The translations under genes were made by a program, and so were the position numbers. A stretch of DNA of 64,000 nt from Actinocorallia sp039871655 (GTDB taxonomy: Bacteria > Actinomycetota > Actinomycetes > Streptosporangiales > Streptosporangiaceae): positions 1 through 64,000 of the forward strand of contig NZ_JBDPLZ010000006.1 of the NCBI RefSeq assembly GCF_039871655.1, in the 5' to 3' direction. Under the pieces are notes generated by a model that was given only the letters and a program-made list of their open reading frames with translations, was not told where the DNA came from and searched no databases. Shown one piece after another: positions 15,875-23,674 of the stretch (position 1 is the first letter of the stretch; each line of letters begins with the position of its first letter).

Positions 15875-16900
15875 TCAGACCAGGACGGCCCGGCCCGTCC
15901 CCTCCACGATCTCGCCCAGCCGCCAGGCGGGCAGGTCGCGGGACGCGCACAGCTCCAGCGCCGCGTCGGCGGCCTCGGGAGCGACGATCGCGGCCATGCC
16001 GACGCCCAGGTTGAAGGTCTTGTCCAGGTCGGGCTGGGCGACCTGGCCGTAGCGGGCGAGCAGCTCGAAGATCGGTGGGACCGTCCAGGAGGCCCGCCGC
16101 AGCACCGCGTCGACACCCGCCGGCAGGGAGCGGGCCAGGTTCGCGGCCAGACCTCCGCCGGTGATGTGGGCGAACGCCCGGACCCCGCCCGCGTCCTTCA
16201 GCGCCAGGCAGTCCAGCGCGTAGATCCGGGTCGGGGTGAGCAGTTCCTCGCCGACGGTCCGGCCCAGCTCCGCGACGGTCTGCTCCAGGGTGAGCGAGGA
16301 CTCCCGCAGGATGTGGCGGACCAGCGAGTAGCCGTTGGAGTGGATGCCGGAGGAGGCCATCGCGATCACCACGTCGCCGGGCCGCACCCGGTCGGGGCCC
16401 AGCAGCTCGTCGGCCTCCACGACGCCCGTCGCCGCGCCCGCGACGTCGAACTCGTCGGGCTCCAGCAGACCCGGGTGCTCGGCCGTCTCCCCGCCGACCA
16501 GGGCGGTGCCGGCCAGGACGCAGGCGTCGGCGATGCCGCCGACGATCTCGGCGATGCGCTCGGGGACGACCTTGCCGCAGGCGATGTAGTCGGTCATGAA
16601 CAGCGGCTCGGCGCCGCAGACCGCGAGGTCGTCGACGACCATGCCGACCAGGTCGTGCCCGATCGTGCCGTAGATCCCCAGCCTGCGGGCCAGATCGACC
16701 TTGGTGCCGACGCCGTCGGTGGAGGTCGCCAGCAGCGGGCGCCGGTACTTCAGCAGCGCCGAGACGTCGAAGAGGCCGGCGAAGCCGCTGGCGTCGTCCA
16801 CGCACTCGGGACGGCGGGAACGGGCGACCCGCGACTTCATCAACTCGACCGCGCGTTCACCCGCGGCGATGTCGACTCCGGCGGCCTCGTACGTGCTCAC
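15875..16900 (-). CDS. purM: Phosphoribosylformylglycinamidine cyclo-ligase (AIR synthetase)
   Basis: PurM closes the imidazole ring, converting FGAM to AIR with ATP, in purine synthesis. The 341-residue protein has the family segments STDGVGTKVDLA, GHDLVGMVVDDLAVCGAEPLFMTDY, GGETAEHPG and ASSGIHSNGYSLVR. It starts with GTG (VSTYEAAG) and lies about 20 bases downstream of purF on the same strand, so the two form an operon. purL, purQ and purS lie about 7-10 kb away on the same strand, a split seen in related actinobacteria. Confidence 0.96.
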   Translation of the reverse strand: MSTYEAAGVDIAAGERAVELMKSRVARSRRPECVDDASGFAGLFDVSALLKYRRPLLATSTDGVGTKVDLARRLGIYGTIGHDLVGMVVDDLAVCGAEPLFMTDYIACGKVVPERIAEIVGGIADACVLAGTALVGGETAEHPGLLEPDEFDVAGAATGVVEADELLGPDRVRPGDVVIAMASSGIHSNGYSLVRHILRESSLTLEQTVAELGRTVGEELLTPTRIYALDCLALKDAGGVRAFAHITGGGLAANLARSLPAGVDAVLRRASWTVPPIFELLARYGQVAQPDLDKTFNLGVGMAAIVAPEAADAALELCASRDLPAWRLGEIVEGTGRAVLV

Positions 16901-16923
16901 TGAGGGATTCCTTGGCTCGGTGA

Positions 16924-18381
16924 CTAAGGGATGTTCGTGGGCTCGAGGACGTGCTTGCCGCGGGCCGACTCCTCGACCGGGATCGGGTAGACCCCGTCGA
17001 AGCAGGCCCGGCACAGCCTGTCCTTGGGCTGCTCGGTGGCCTCGACCAGCCCGTCGAGCGAGATGTAGCCGAGGGAGTCGGCGCCCAGGGACTGGCGCAC
17101 CTCCTCCACGTTGAGGTTGCCGGCGATCAGCTCGGCCCGGGTGGCGAAGTCGATGCCGTAGAAGCAGGGCCAGCGCACCGGCGGGCTGGAGATGCGCACG
17201 TGCACCTCCTTGGCCCCGGCCTCGCGCAGCATCCCGACGATCGCACGCTGGGTGTTGCCCCGGACGATCGAGTCGTCCACGACGACCAGGCGCTTGCCCG
17301 CGATCGCCTCGCGCAGCGGGTTCAGCTTGAGCCGGATGCCCAGCTGCCGGATGGTCTGGGACGGCTGGATGAACGTCCGGCCGACGTAGGAGTTCTTGAC
17401 GAAGCCCTGCCCGTAGGGGATGCCGGAGGCCTCGGCGTAGCCGATGGCGGCGGGCGTGCCGGACTCGGGGGTGGGGATCACCAGGTCGGCGTCGACCGGG
17501 TGCTCCTTGGCCAGCAGGCGGCCCACCTCGACCCGGGTGGCCTGGACGGACCGGCCGGCGATCGTGGTGTCGGGCCGGGCCACGTAGACGTACTCGAAGA
17601 CGCAGCCCTTGGGGCGGGGCTCGGCGAAGCGCTCGGAGCGCACCCCGTCGGCGTCGATCGCCAGGATCTCGCCGGGTTCGACCTCCCGGACGAACTGGGC
17701 GCCGACGATGTCGAGCCCGGCGGTCTCGGACGCCACCGCCCAGCCGCGCTCCAGCCGGCCCAGGACCAGCGGGCGGATGCCCTCGGGGTCGCGGGCCGCG
17801 TACAGGGTCTGCTCGTCCATGAAGACCAGCGAGAAGGCGCCGCGGGTCACCGGGAGGATCTCGTGGGCCGCCTTGAGCGCGCCGCCCTCGCGGGTGGCCA
17901 GCAGGGCCGTGAGCACCTCGGTGTCGGTGGTCGCGGTGAGCTGCCCCGGCTCCAGCATGGCGGCGAGCTCGGGGGTGTTGATCAGGTTGCCGTTGTGGGT
18001 CAGCGCCAGCGACCCGTGGCCGGTGGAGCGGAACGTCGGCTGGGCGTTCTCCCAGGTGGGCGAGCCGGTCGTGGAGTAGCGGCAGTGGCCGATCGCCATG
18101 TGGCCGCGCAGGGTGCTCAACACCGACTCGTCGAAGACCTGGGAGACCAGCCCCATGTCCTTGAAGACCACGATGCGGGCGCCGTCGCTCACCGCGATGC
18201 CGGCCGACTCCTGGCCGCGGTGCTGGAGGGCGTAGAGGCCGAAGTAGGCGAGCTTGCTCACCTCGGCGTCGGCGGCGGCGTCCGGGGGGACCCAGACGCC
18301 GAAGACGCCACAGGCGTCCTGTGGGCCTTTGTCGTAGGGATCGAGCTCGTGGCTCAGGCGTCCATCGGCGTAGCGCGACAC
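16924..18381 (-). CDS. purF: Amidophosphoribosyltransferase (iron-sulfur type)
   Basis: PurF makes phosphoribosylamine from PRPP and glutamine, the committed step of purine synthesis. The 485-residue protein is the B. subtilis-like type: a short propeptide precedes the catalytic Cys in DACGVFGVW, and the four cysteine contexts for a 4Fe-4S cluster are present (GCVFEYVY, PCFYGIDFA and CRAC near the C-terminus). The PRPP site is VVVDDSIVRGNT. The GTG at 18381 (VSRYADGRLSHEL) was chosen from family similarity; no strong ribosome site precedes it, so it may be leaderless. It is the first gene of purF-purM. Confidence 0.96.
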   Translation of the reverse strand: MSRYADGRLSHELDPYDKGPQDACGVFGVWVPPDAAADAEVSKLAYFGLYALQHRGQESAGIAVSDGARIVVFKDMGLVSQVFDESVLSTLRGHMAIGHCRYSTTGSPTWENAQPTFRSTGHGSLALTHNGNLINTPELAAMLEPGQLTATTDTEVLTALLATREGGALKAAHEILPVTRGAFSLVFMDEQTLYAARDPEGIRPLVLGRLERGWAVASETAGLDIVGAQFVREVEPGEILAIDADGVRSERFAEPRPKGCVFEYVYVARPDTTIAGRSVQATRVEVGRLLAKEHPVDADLVIPTPESGTPAAIGYAEASGIPYGQGFVKNSYVGRTFIQPSQTIRQLGIRLKLNPLREAIAGKRLVVVDDSIVRGNTQRAIVGMLREAGAKEVHVRISSPPVRWPCFYGIDFATRAELIAGNLNVEEVRQSLGADSLGYISLDGLVEATEQPKDRLCRACFDGVYPIPVEESARGKHVLEPTNIP

Positions 18382-18475
18382 GATGTCCAGTCTAGGGTCA
18401 GGGACCAGGTGCTTTTTAAGTGACCCTTGCCGGAGAGGGCGGCGTGATCGGCTCCGCAAGGGGAAGTCTGGGTGC

Positions 18476-18832
18476 ATGGCCGTGCCCCGTTACCCCAGCA
18501 GAGTCGAGTTTCCCCCCGAACCTCGCGGGCCGGGAGTGTCCGCCCTGACCCTCGGGATCGTTGGATTTCTCACTTTCTGGATGTGCGGCCTGGGCATGCT
18601 GCTGGCCGTGGCGGGCATCGCCACCGGCGTGTACGCGGTGCGCCGGGACCGCGGCCGCACCTTCGGCTACGCCGGCATCGCGGTGTCCGTCCTGGCCCTG
18701 GTGGTGGCGGTGAGCACACTGGTGTGGTTCGGCCGCCAGGCCGTCCAGTGCGCCGCCCGGTACAGCGACAGCCTGGAGCGGTCGCACTGCCTGGACGCCC
18801 GGTTCCCGCTGCTCCGGGCGGACCGGGGCTGA
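18476..18832 (+). CDS. DUF4190-type two-helix membrane protein
   Basis: This 118-residue protein has two membrane helices (GVSALTLGIVGFLTFWMCGLGMLLAVAGIATGVYAV and AGIAVSVLALVVAVSTLVWF) separated by a short RRDRGRTFGY loop. This is the DUF4190 arrangement in small actinobacterial membrane proteins. An AGGGGAA site precedes the ATG. The C-terminus contains two cysteines (VQCAARY, SHCLDAR). It is divergent from purF. Function is unknown. Confidence 0.75.
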   Translation: MAVPRYPSRVEFPPEPRGPGVSALTLGIVGFLTFWMCGLGMLLAVAGIATGVYAVRRDRGRTFGYAGIAVSVLALVVAVSTLVWFGRQAVQCAARYSDSLERSHCLDARFPLLRADRG

Positions 18833-18834
18833 CC

Positions 18835-19488
18835 TCAGCGCGGGTCCGGGCCGGCCAGCGCCGCGACCGCCTCTCCGGTCAGGGCGGTGGAGTAGACGCG
18901 CAGGTCGGCGATCTCCCCGACGAAGCCCAGCCCGTTCGCGTCGGAGCCCAGGAAGGTCTCGCCCGACGGGGAGACCACCGGGTGCTCCAGCCGGACGGCG
19001 CGGTCGAGCTCACCGTCGAGGTAGACGTAGATCTCCTCGGGGTCGACGACCACCGCGACGTGGACCCAGCGGCCCGAGGGCAGGCACGAGGTGTCGGCGT
19101 ACTCGGCCCCGCCCTTGACGGTGAAGAGCTGGAAGCGCAGGCGCTGCTCGTCGGGGTAGAGCCAGCAGCCCATGCCCCGGGCGTCCCGGGGGCCCACGGA
19201 CTTGTAGAAGGCGCCTCGCCAGGTGCCGGTGGGCTCCTCGCCCAGACGGAGGAAGAAGGCGACGCCGAACCCGAAGAGCTGGTCGAGTTCGAGCCGGGGC
19301 GCGGCGGGGATGACGGCCCGGTCCCCTCCGTGGAAGCCCAGGGCCCGTCCGGTCGTGGCCGGGACCAGGTCCACCGCGGGGTCGAGCAGGACGGGCAGGC
19401 CGCCGCCCGTCACGTCCAGGGCGCGGCGGTCCAGCGGGTCCGCCCTGCGGATGGTGTCTTCTTCGAACGTCCAGTGCGCGGCGAGCAT
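18835..19488 (-). CDS. LamG/concanavalin-like jelly-roll domain protein
   Basis: This 217-residue protein is a single LamG-like beta-sandwich, with the typical order TGRALGFHGGDRAVIP, FFLRLGEEPTGTWRGAFYKS, WVHVAVVVDPEEIYVYLDGEL and FVGEIADLRVYSTALTGEAVAALA. LamG domains bind carbohydrates or other ligands. No signal peptide is visible from the ATG at 19488 (MLAAHWTF), so it may act in the cytoplasm, which is unusual for this fold. It ends three bases after the convergent DUF4190 gene. The role is unknown. Confidence 0.8.
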   Translation of the reverse strand: MLAAHWTFEEDTIRRADPLDRRALDVTGGGLPVLLDPAVDLVPATTGRALGFHGGDRAVIPAAPRLELDQLFGFGVAFFLRLGEEPTGTWRGAFYKSVGPRDARGMGCWLYPDEQRLRFQLFTVKGGAEYADTSCLPSGRWVHVAVVVDPEEIYVYLDGELDRAVRLEHPVVSPSGETFLGSDANGLGFVGEIADLRVYSTALTGEAVAALAGPDPR

Positions 19489-19554
19489 GCCTGCACCGTC
19501 CGTCTCCCGCGGGCTTCTGGCAAGACCCAATCGTTCGGGCCCCGTCAGTGCCCC

Positions 19555-19908
19555 TCAGAGCGCGACGAGAGGCAGCAGCCCGCTGAGATCGGACCTGGTC
19601 CCGGTGGCGTGGACCCGGCCGTCCGCGACGGTGTCCGCCCAGGCCAGCCTGCCGGTGGCCAGCTCGACGAAGGTGCGGGCGTCGGTCTCCACCACGTTGG
19701 GCGGGGTGCCTCTGGTGTGCCGTGTTCCCTCGACGCACTGAACCGCCGCATACGGAGGAATTCTTACTTCTACCGACTTTCCTGGTGACTGCTGGGCCAG
19801 AAGTCCGAGAAGATGCTTCACTGCGGCCTTCTCCACCGCGCGTTCCGGCCGCTCCCCCGCGGCATAGGCCGACACCGCCCGGGACACCGCCTCCATGCTG
19901 GGATTCAC
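19555..19908 (-). CDS. Sterol-carrier-like (bacterial SCP orthologue) protein
   Basis: This 117-residue protein has the conserved sequence KSVEVRIPPYAAVQCVEGTRHTRGTPPNVVETDARTFVELATGRLAWADTVADGRVHATGTRSDLSGLLPL. It matches the bacterial SCP-2-like family found near purF/purL in actinobacteria. The fold has a hydrophobic pocket, but no ligand is known. The GTG at 19908 (VNPSMEA) is used; the ATG four codons later is an alternative. It is divergent from the kinase gene, with a short shared promoter. Confidence 0.75.
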   Translation of the reverse strand: MNPSMEAVSRAVSAYAAGERPERAVEKAAVKHLLGLLAQQSPGKSVEVRIPPYAAVQCVEGTRHTRGTPPNVVETDARTFVELATGRLAWADTVADGRVHATGTRSDLSGLLPLVAL

Positions 19909-19980
19909 CCGGACGACGTTACAGGCGGGCCCGCGGACCGGTAGAAATATGCCGGTTGAGTGCGATCTTTCGAGGTGACC

Positions 19981-21516
19981 ATGTCCGACGTCCAGCCGCT
20001 GCAGCCCGGTGACCCCGGCCGGCTCGGCGATCATCAACTGGAAGGGCGGCTCGGCGAGGGGCGCCGCGGGGTGGTGTTCCGCGCCCTCCACGACGGCGCC
20101 CCGGTGGCGGTGAAGCTCCTGCACACCCGGCTCACCGGCGACGCGGCCGCCCGGGAGGAGTTCCTGCGCGAGGCGATGGCGGCCCAGCGGGTCAGCGGCA
20201 GCCGCACCGCCCGCCCGATCGACGCCGGCGTCGCCGGCGACTGGCCGTTCCTGGCGACCGACCTGGTGGCCGGCCCGTCCCTGCAGCAGATGCTCGTCCA
20301 GAGCGGCCGGGGCGACCGGACCACGGTGGAGCGCCTGGCCGTCGGCATCGTGCTCGGCCTCGCCCAGCTGCACAAGGCGGGGATCGCCCATCTGGACCTC
20401 AAGCCCACCAACGTGCTCATCGCCCACGACGGTCCGGTGCTGACCGACGTGGGCGTGGCCCGCGCGCTGACCGCCGGCGGGCTCCCCCCGGAGCCCGGCG
20501 TCCCCTCCTTCCAGGCGCCCGAGCAGCTCAGCGGCGGCAACCAGGGCCCGAGCAGCGACATGTGGGCCTGGGCCGCGATCGTGGCCACCGCCGCGTCCGG
20601 CAAGCCCCCCTTCGGCGAGGACAGCGTCGAAGCTGTCACGAACCGGGTGCTGAACTCCGAGCCGGAGCTCCACAGGCTGCCGGACTCCGTCCGCGACATG
20701 GTCGTCATGGCGCTGAACAAGGACCCGTTCCGGCGCCCCACCGCCGAGATGGTCCTGCAGACGCTGCTGCGCCGCGGGCTGCCGCTGCCCGCGTCCCAGC
20801 TGACCGAGGCCCAGAACCTGCTGCTGGCCCCGGTCCCGGAAGACCCTTGGTCGGCGGAGAGCACCGCCGCGCTCCCCGCCCTGGAGCCCGCGCTGTCGCA
20901 GGGCCCCGACTTCCCGGACCGGCCCGCCGACCCGTTCGCGGGCCCGTACCTGCCGCCCGCCCCCGACCGGGCCGAGTGGCCCGAGCCCGAGCCCCTGCCC
21001 AACATGACGACGGTGTGGAACGGCTCGCCCCCGGTGGACGTCCGCACGCCCGCCGCCGCCCGCCAGGACCAGCGCATGATCAAGGGCCTGGGCGCCCTGG
21101 TCATCGGCGTGGTCGTGGGCATCATCGTGATCACCCTGCTGTGGACCGGGGCCGAGGACGACGACCCGCCGCCCGCCGCCGAGCCCAGCTCGGCCCCCGT
21201 CGCGAACGAGGCGGCCTTCAGCGGGACCTGGCGCGGCACGGCCGTCAACCAGTCCGGGGTGAAGTTCAGCATCGAGGTGACCTTCGCCGACGCCCGGCAG
21301 GCCACGGCCAAGATCGGCGTGGGCAACTGCAGCGGCAGACTCACCCGGACCGGCGGCTCCGGACAGAAGATCCAGATGTCCTTCACCCGGACCGGCGGGC
21401 ACTGCACCCCCGGCGACGTCACGGTGGCCGACCCCGGCGACGGGAGCCTGACCTACTCCTGGGTCAAGCCGGGGAGCAAGCGCCACCACTACGAAGCGAC
21501 CCTCCGGCGTTCCTGA
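19981..21516 (+). CDS. Membrane Ser/Thr protein kinase with divergent catalytic loop
   Basis: This 511-residue protein is an STPK. Its kinase domain (about 15-265) has Lys45 in VAVK, Glu64 in the C helix, HLDLKPTN (137-144, Asp139 kept but HRD changed to HLD) and DVG instead of DFG (Asp156 kept). A Pro-rich juxtamembrane linker leads to one membrane helix at 369-388, then an extracellular beta-rich domain with two Cys (NCSGRL, GGHCTPG). No PASTA repeats are present. The ATG at 19981 follows a GAGGTGACC site. It lies just upstream of two secreted peptidase-like genes, which suggests, but does not prove, an envelope role. Confidence 0.88.
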   Translation: MSDVQPLQPGDPGRLGDHQLEGRLGEGRRGVVFRALHDGAPVAVKLLHTRLTGDAAAREEFLREAMAAQRVSGSRTARPIDAGVAGDWPFLATDLVAGPSLQQMLVQSGRGDRTTVERLAVGIVLGLAQLHKAGIAHLDLKPTNVLIAHDGPVLTDVGVARALTAGGLPPEPGVPSFQAPEQLSGGNQGPSSDMWAWAAIVATAASGKPPFGEDSVEAVTNRVLNSEPELHRLPDSVRDMVVMALNKDPFRRPTAEMVLQTLLRRGLPLPASQLTEAQNLLLAPVPEDPWSAESTAALPALEPALSQGPDFPDRPADPFAGPYLPPAPDRAEWPEPEPLPNMTTVWNGSPPVDVRTPAAARQDQRMIKGLGALVIGVVVGIIVITLLWTGAEDDDPPPAAEPSSAPVANEAAFSGTWRGTAVNQSGVKFSIEVTFADARQATAKIGVGNCSGRLTRTGGSGQKIQMSFTRTGGHCTPGDVTVADPGDGSLTYSWVKPGSKRHHYEATLRRS

Positions 21517-21675
21517 AGCTCCGGCACGGAGCCGCTTCTTCCGGCAAACTGAGCCGCGCCACCGGTCAGCGGCGCCGCGCGGCCCCGCGAAGGCAAAGAG
21601 AAGCAGGTAGTTTTTGGGACTACTCTTTGCGAGTTCGTCCCGCAGACCGACAAGTGGGCGAGAGGAGACCCCCCA

Positions 21676-22587
21676 GTGACATCGGTCCGGCGGCGCGCCG
21701 GGGCGGCCTTGGCCGCCGTCGTCGGCGCGCTGATACTGGCAGCCCCCTCCTCCAGCGCCGTGGTGCCCCTCCCCAGCGACAACACCAAACTGCGCCAGCT
21801 CACCAAACAGCTGAACGCACTCGACAAGGAACTGGGCGGGGAACTGGAGGAGCTCAAGGACATCCAGCAACAAGCCCAAAAAGCACTCCGCCGCAAAAAA
21901 GACCTCGGCGTCGAACTCAACAAATCCCGCAACATCGTCTCCCGCCTGGCCTCCGGCCAGTACATGTCCAGCGGCATCGACCCCACCCTCACCGTCCTCG
22001 GCCAAGGCGACCCCCAAGCCATGCTGTCCGGCATGTCCCTGGTCAGCCACCTCTCCAGCAACGAGGCCAACCGCACCAACAAGATCCAGCACACCTTCGA
22101 CCTCCAAGCCCAAGCAGCCGAAGAGGCCAAGCAGAACCTCAACAAGCTCGACAAGAAGATCAAGCAGCTTGAGGCCAAGAAGGCCGACATCAAAAAGCAG
22201 ATCGAGAAGTTCGCCCCGACACCTCTCATCGGCAACAGCGGTCTGACCGTCCGGATGGTGACCCTCCGCGACGCGATCCTGGACCGCTTCCGGCCCTTCC
22301 CCCACGCCATCGGCTGCCTGCGCTCCGGAGACCCCCTCGACCACGGCTCCGGCCGCGCCTGCGACTTCATGGAGAGCGGCGGCGGCCAGATGCCGACCCC
22401 CGACCGCGTCGCCCACGGCGACCAGGTCGCCCAATTCGCCATCAACAACGCCCGGAAGTACGGCGTCAAGTACGTCATCTGGAAACAGCGCATCTACGAC
22501 ATGCGCAGCCCCGGCTGGTCCGCGATGTCAGACCGCGGCAGCATCACCCAGAACCACTTCGACCACGTGCACATCTCGGTCTTCTGA
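21676..22587 (+). CDS. Secreted coiled-coil protein with M15-like C-terminal domain, copy 1
   Basis: This 303-residue exported protein has a signal peptide (about 1-28, ending SSSA), a long coiled coil (about 35-180) and a C-terminal domain with the zinc-peptidase signatures DHGSGRACDF (His223, Asp230; the M15 HxxGxAxD form) and HFDHVHI (His297, His299). Such domains (ARB_07466-like, M15/VanY-like) are linked to peptidoglycan cleavage. The coiled coil resembles RipC/FtsX-partner hydrolases. The start is GTG. A near-identical tandem copy follows at 22693. Enzymatic activity is inferred from motifs only. Confidence 0.85.
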   Translation: MTSVRRRAGAALAAVVGALILAAPSSSAVVPLPSDNTKLRQLTKQLNALDKELGGELEELKDIQQQAQKALRRKKDLGVELNKSRNIVSRLASGQYMSSGIDPTLTVLGQGDPQAMLSGMSLVSHLSSNEANRTNKIQHTFDLQAQAAEEAKQNLNKLDKKIKQLEAKKADIKKQIEKFAPTPLIGNSGLTVRMVTLRDAILDRFRPFPHAIGCLRSGDPLDHGSGRACDFMESGGGQMPTPDRVAHGDQVAQFAINNARKYGVKYVIWKQRIYDMRSPGWSAMSDRGSITQNHFDHVHISVF

Positions 22588-22692
22588 CGCCGCCTCCCGT
22601 CCCCGGAGCGGTAAAGAACAGCAGGTCGTTTTCAGGGCTAACCTTTGCGAGGTCGTCCCGCAGGCCGATCGAGCGGGCGAGAGGAGACCCCC

Positions 22693-23601
22693 ATGACATC
22701 AGTCCGGCGGCGCGCCGGGGCGGCCTTGGCCGCCGTCGTCGGCGCGCTGATACTGGCAGCCCCCTCCTCCAGCGCCGTGGTGCCCCTCCCCAGCGACAAC
22801 ACCAAACTGCGCCAGCTCACCAAACAGCTGAACGCACTCGACAAGGAACTGGGCGGGGAACTGGAGGAGCTCAAGGACATCCAGCAACAAGCCCAAAAAG
22901 CACTCCGCCGCAAAAAAGACCTCGGCGTCGAACTCAACAAATCCCGCAACATCGTCTCCCGCCTGGCCTCCGGCCAGTACATGTCCAGCGGCATCGACCC
23001 CACCCTCACCGTCCTCGGCCAAGGCGACCCCCAAGCCATGCTGTCCGGCATGTCCCTGGTCAGCCACCTCTCCAGCAACGAGGCCAACCGCACCAACAAG
23101 ATCCAGCACACCTTGGACCTCCAGGCCGAAGCCGCCAAGGACGCCAAGTCTCAGATCAGCAAGCTCGACAAGAAGATCAAGCAGCTTGAGGCCAAGAAGG
23201 CCGACATCAAAAAGCAGATCGAGAGATTCGCCCCGACGCCTCTCATCGGCAACAGCGGCATGACCATCCGGATGAAGACCCTCCGCGACGCGATCCTGGA
23301 CCGCTTCCGTCCCTTCCCCGCCATCGGCTGCACGCGCTCCGGCGACCCCCAGGACCACGGCTCCGGCCGTGCCTGCGACTTCATGGAGAGCAGCGGCGGC
23401 CAGATGCCGAGCGCCGACCGCCTCGCCCACGGCGACCAGGTCGCCCAATTCGCCATCAACAACGCCCAGAAATACGGCGTCAAATACGTCATCTGGAAAC
23501 AGCGCTACTACGACATACGAAATCCCGGCTGGTCGACGATGTCCGACCGGGGCAGCATCACCCAGAACCACTGGGACCACGTGCACATCTCGGTCTTCTG
23601 A
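22693..23601 (+). CDS. Secreted coiled-coil protein with M15-like C-terminal domain, copy 2
   Basis: This 302-residue paralogue of the upstream gene has the same order: signal peptide, coiled coil and M15-like domain with DHGSGRACDF and HWDHVHI. Apart from the start codon (ATG here, GTG in copy 1) and one nearby base, the first ~415 coding bases are identical to copy 1. Divergence begins abruptly just after IQHT, at about codon 141. The upstream leader (AGCAGGT.GTTTT ... GGGCGAGAGGAGACCCCC) is also duplicated, so both copies are probably co-regulated. A 22-bp terminator stem follows. Confidence 0.85.
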   Translation: MTSVRRRAGAALAAVVGALILAAPSSSAVVPLPSDNTKLRQLTKQLNALDKELGGELEELKDIQQQAQKALRRKKDLGVELNKSRNIVSRLASGQYMSSGIDPTLTVLGQGDPQAMLSGMSLVSHLSSNEANRTNKIQHTLDLQAEAAKDAKSQISKLDKKIKQLEAKKADIKKQIERFAPTPLIGNSGMTIRMKTLRDAILDRFRPFPAIGCTRSGDPQDHGSGRACDFMESSGGQMPSADRLAHGDQVAQFAINNAQKYGVKYVIWKQRYYDIRNPGWSTMSDRGSITQNHWDHVHISVF

Positions 23602-23619
23602 CCGCGCTCCAGGCCCGGT

Positions 23620-23665
23620 GAACGCCGGAGGGCCCGACCCCCAGGGGTCGGGCCCTCCGGCGTTC
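23620..23665. terminator. Strong bidirectional terminator
   Basis: A perfect 22-bp inverted repeat (arms 23620-23641 and 23644-23665, core GACCCC/GGGGTC) lies between the convergent secreted-protein gene and purL. It should stop transcription from both sides. Confidence 0.9.
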
Positions 23666-23674
23666 GCGGCCTCG

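Noticed and set aside
19930..22434. Long minus-strand frame across the kinase and first secreted-protein gene
   Set aside because: Only its last part (19555-19908) encodes a recognisable SCP-like protein; the rest is antisense to real genes and lacks motifs.
22645..22692. Upstream extension of the second secreted peptidase
   Set aside because: The extra residues precede the signal peptide and have no counterpart in copy 1; the ATG at 22693 directly follows the conserved GAGAGGAGACCCCC leader.
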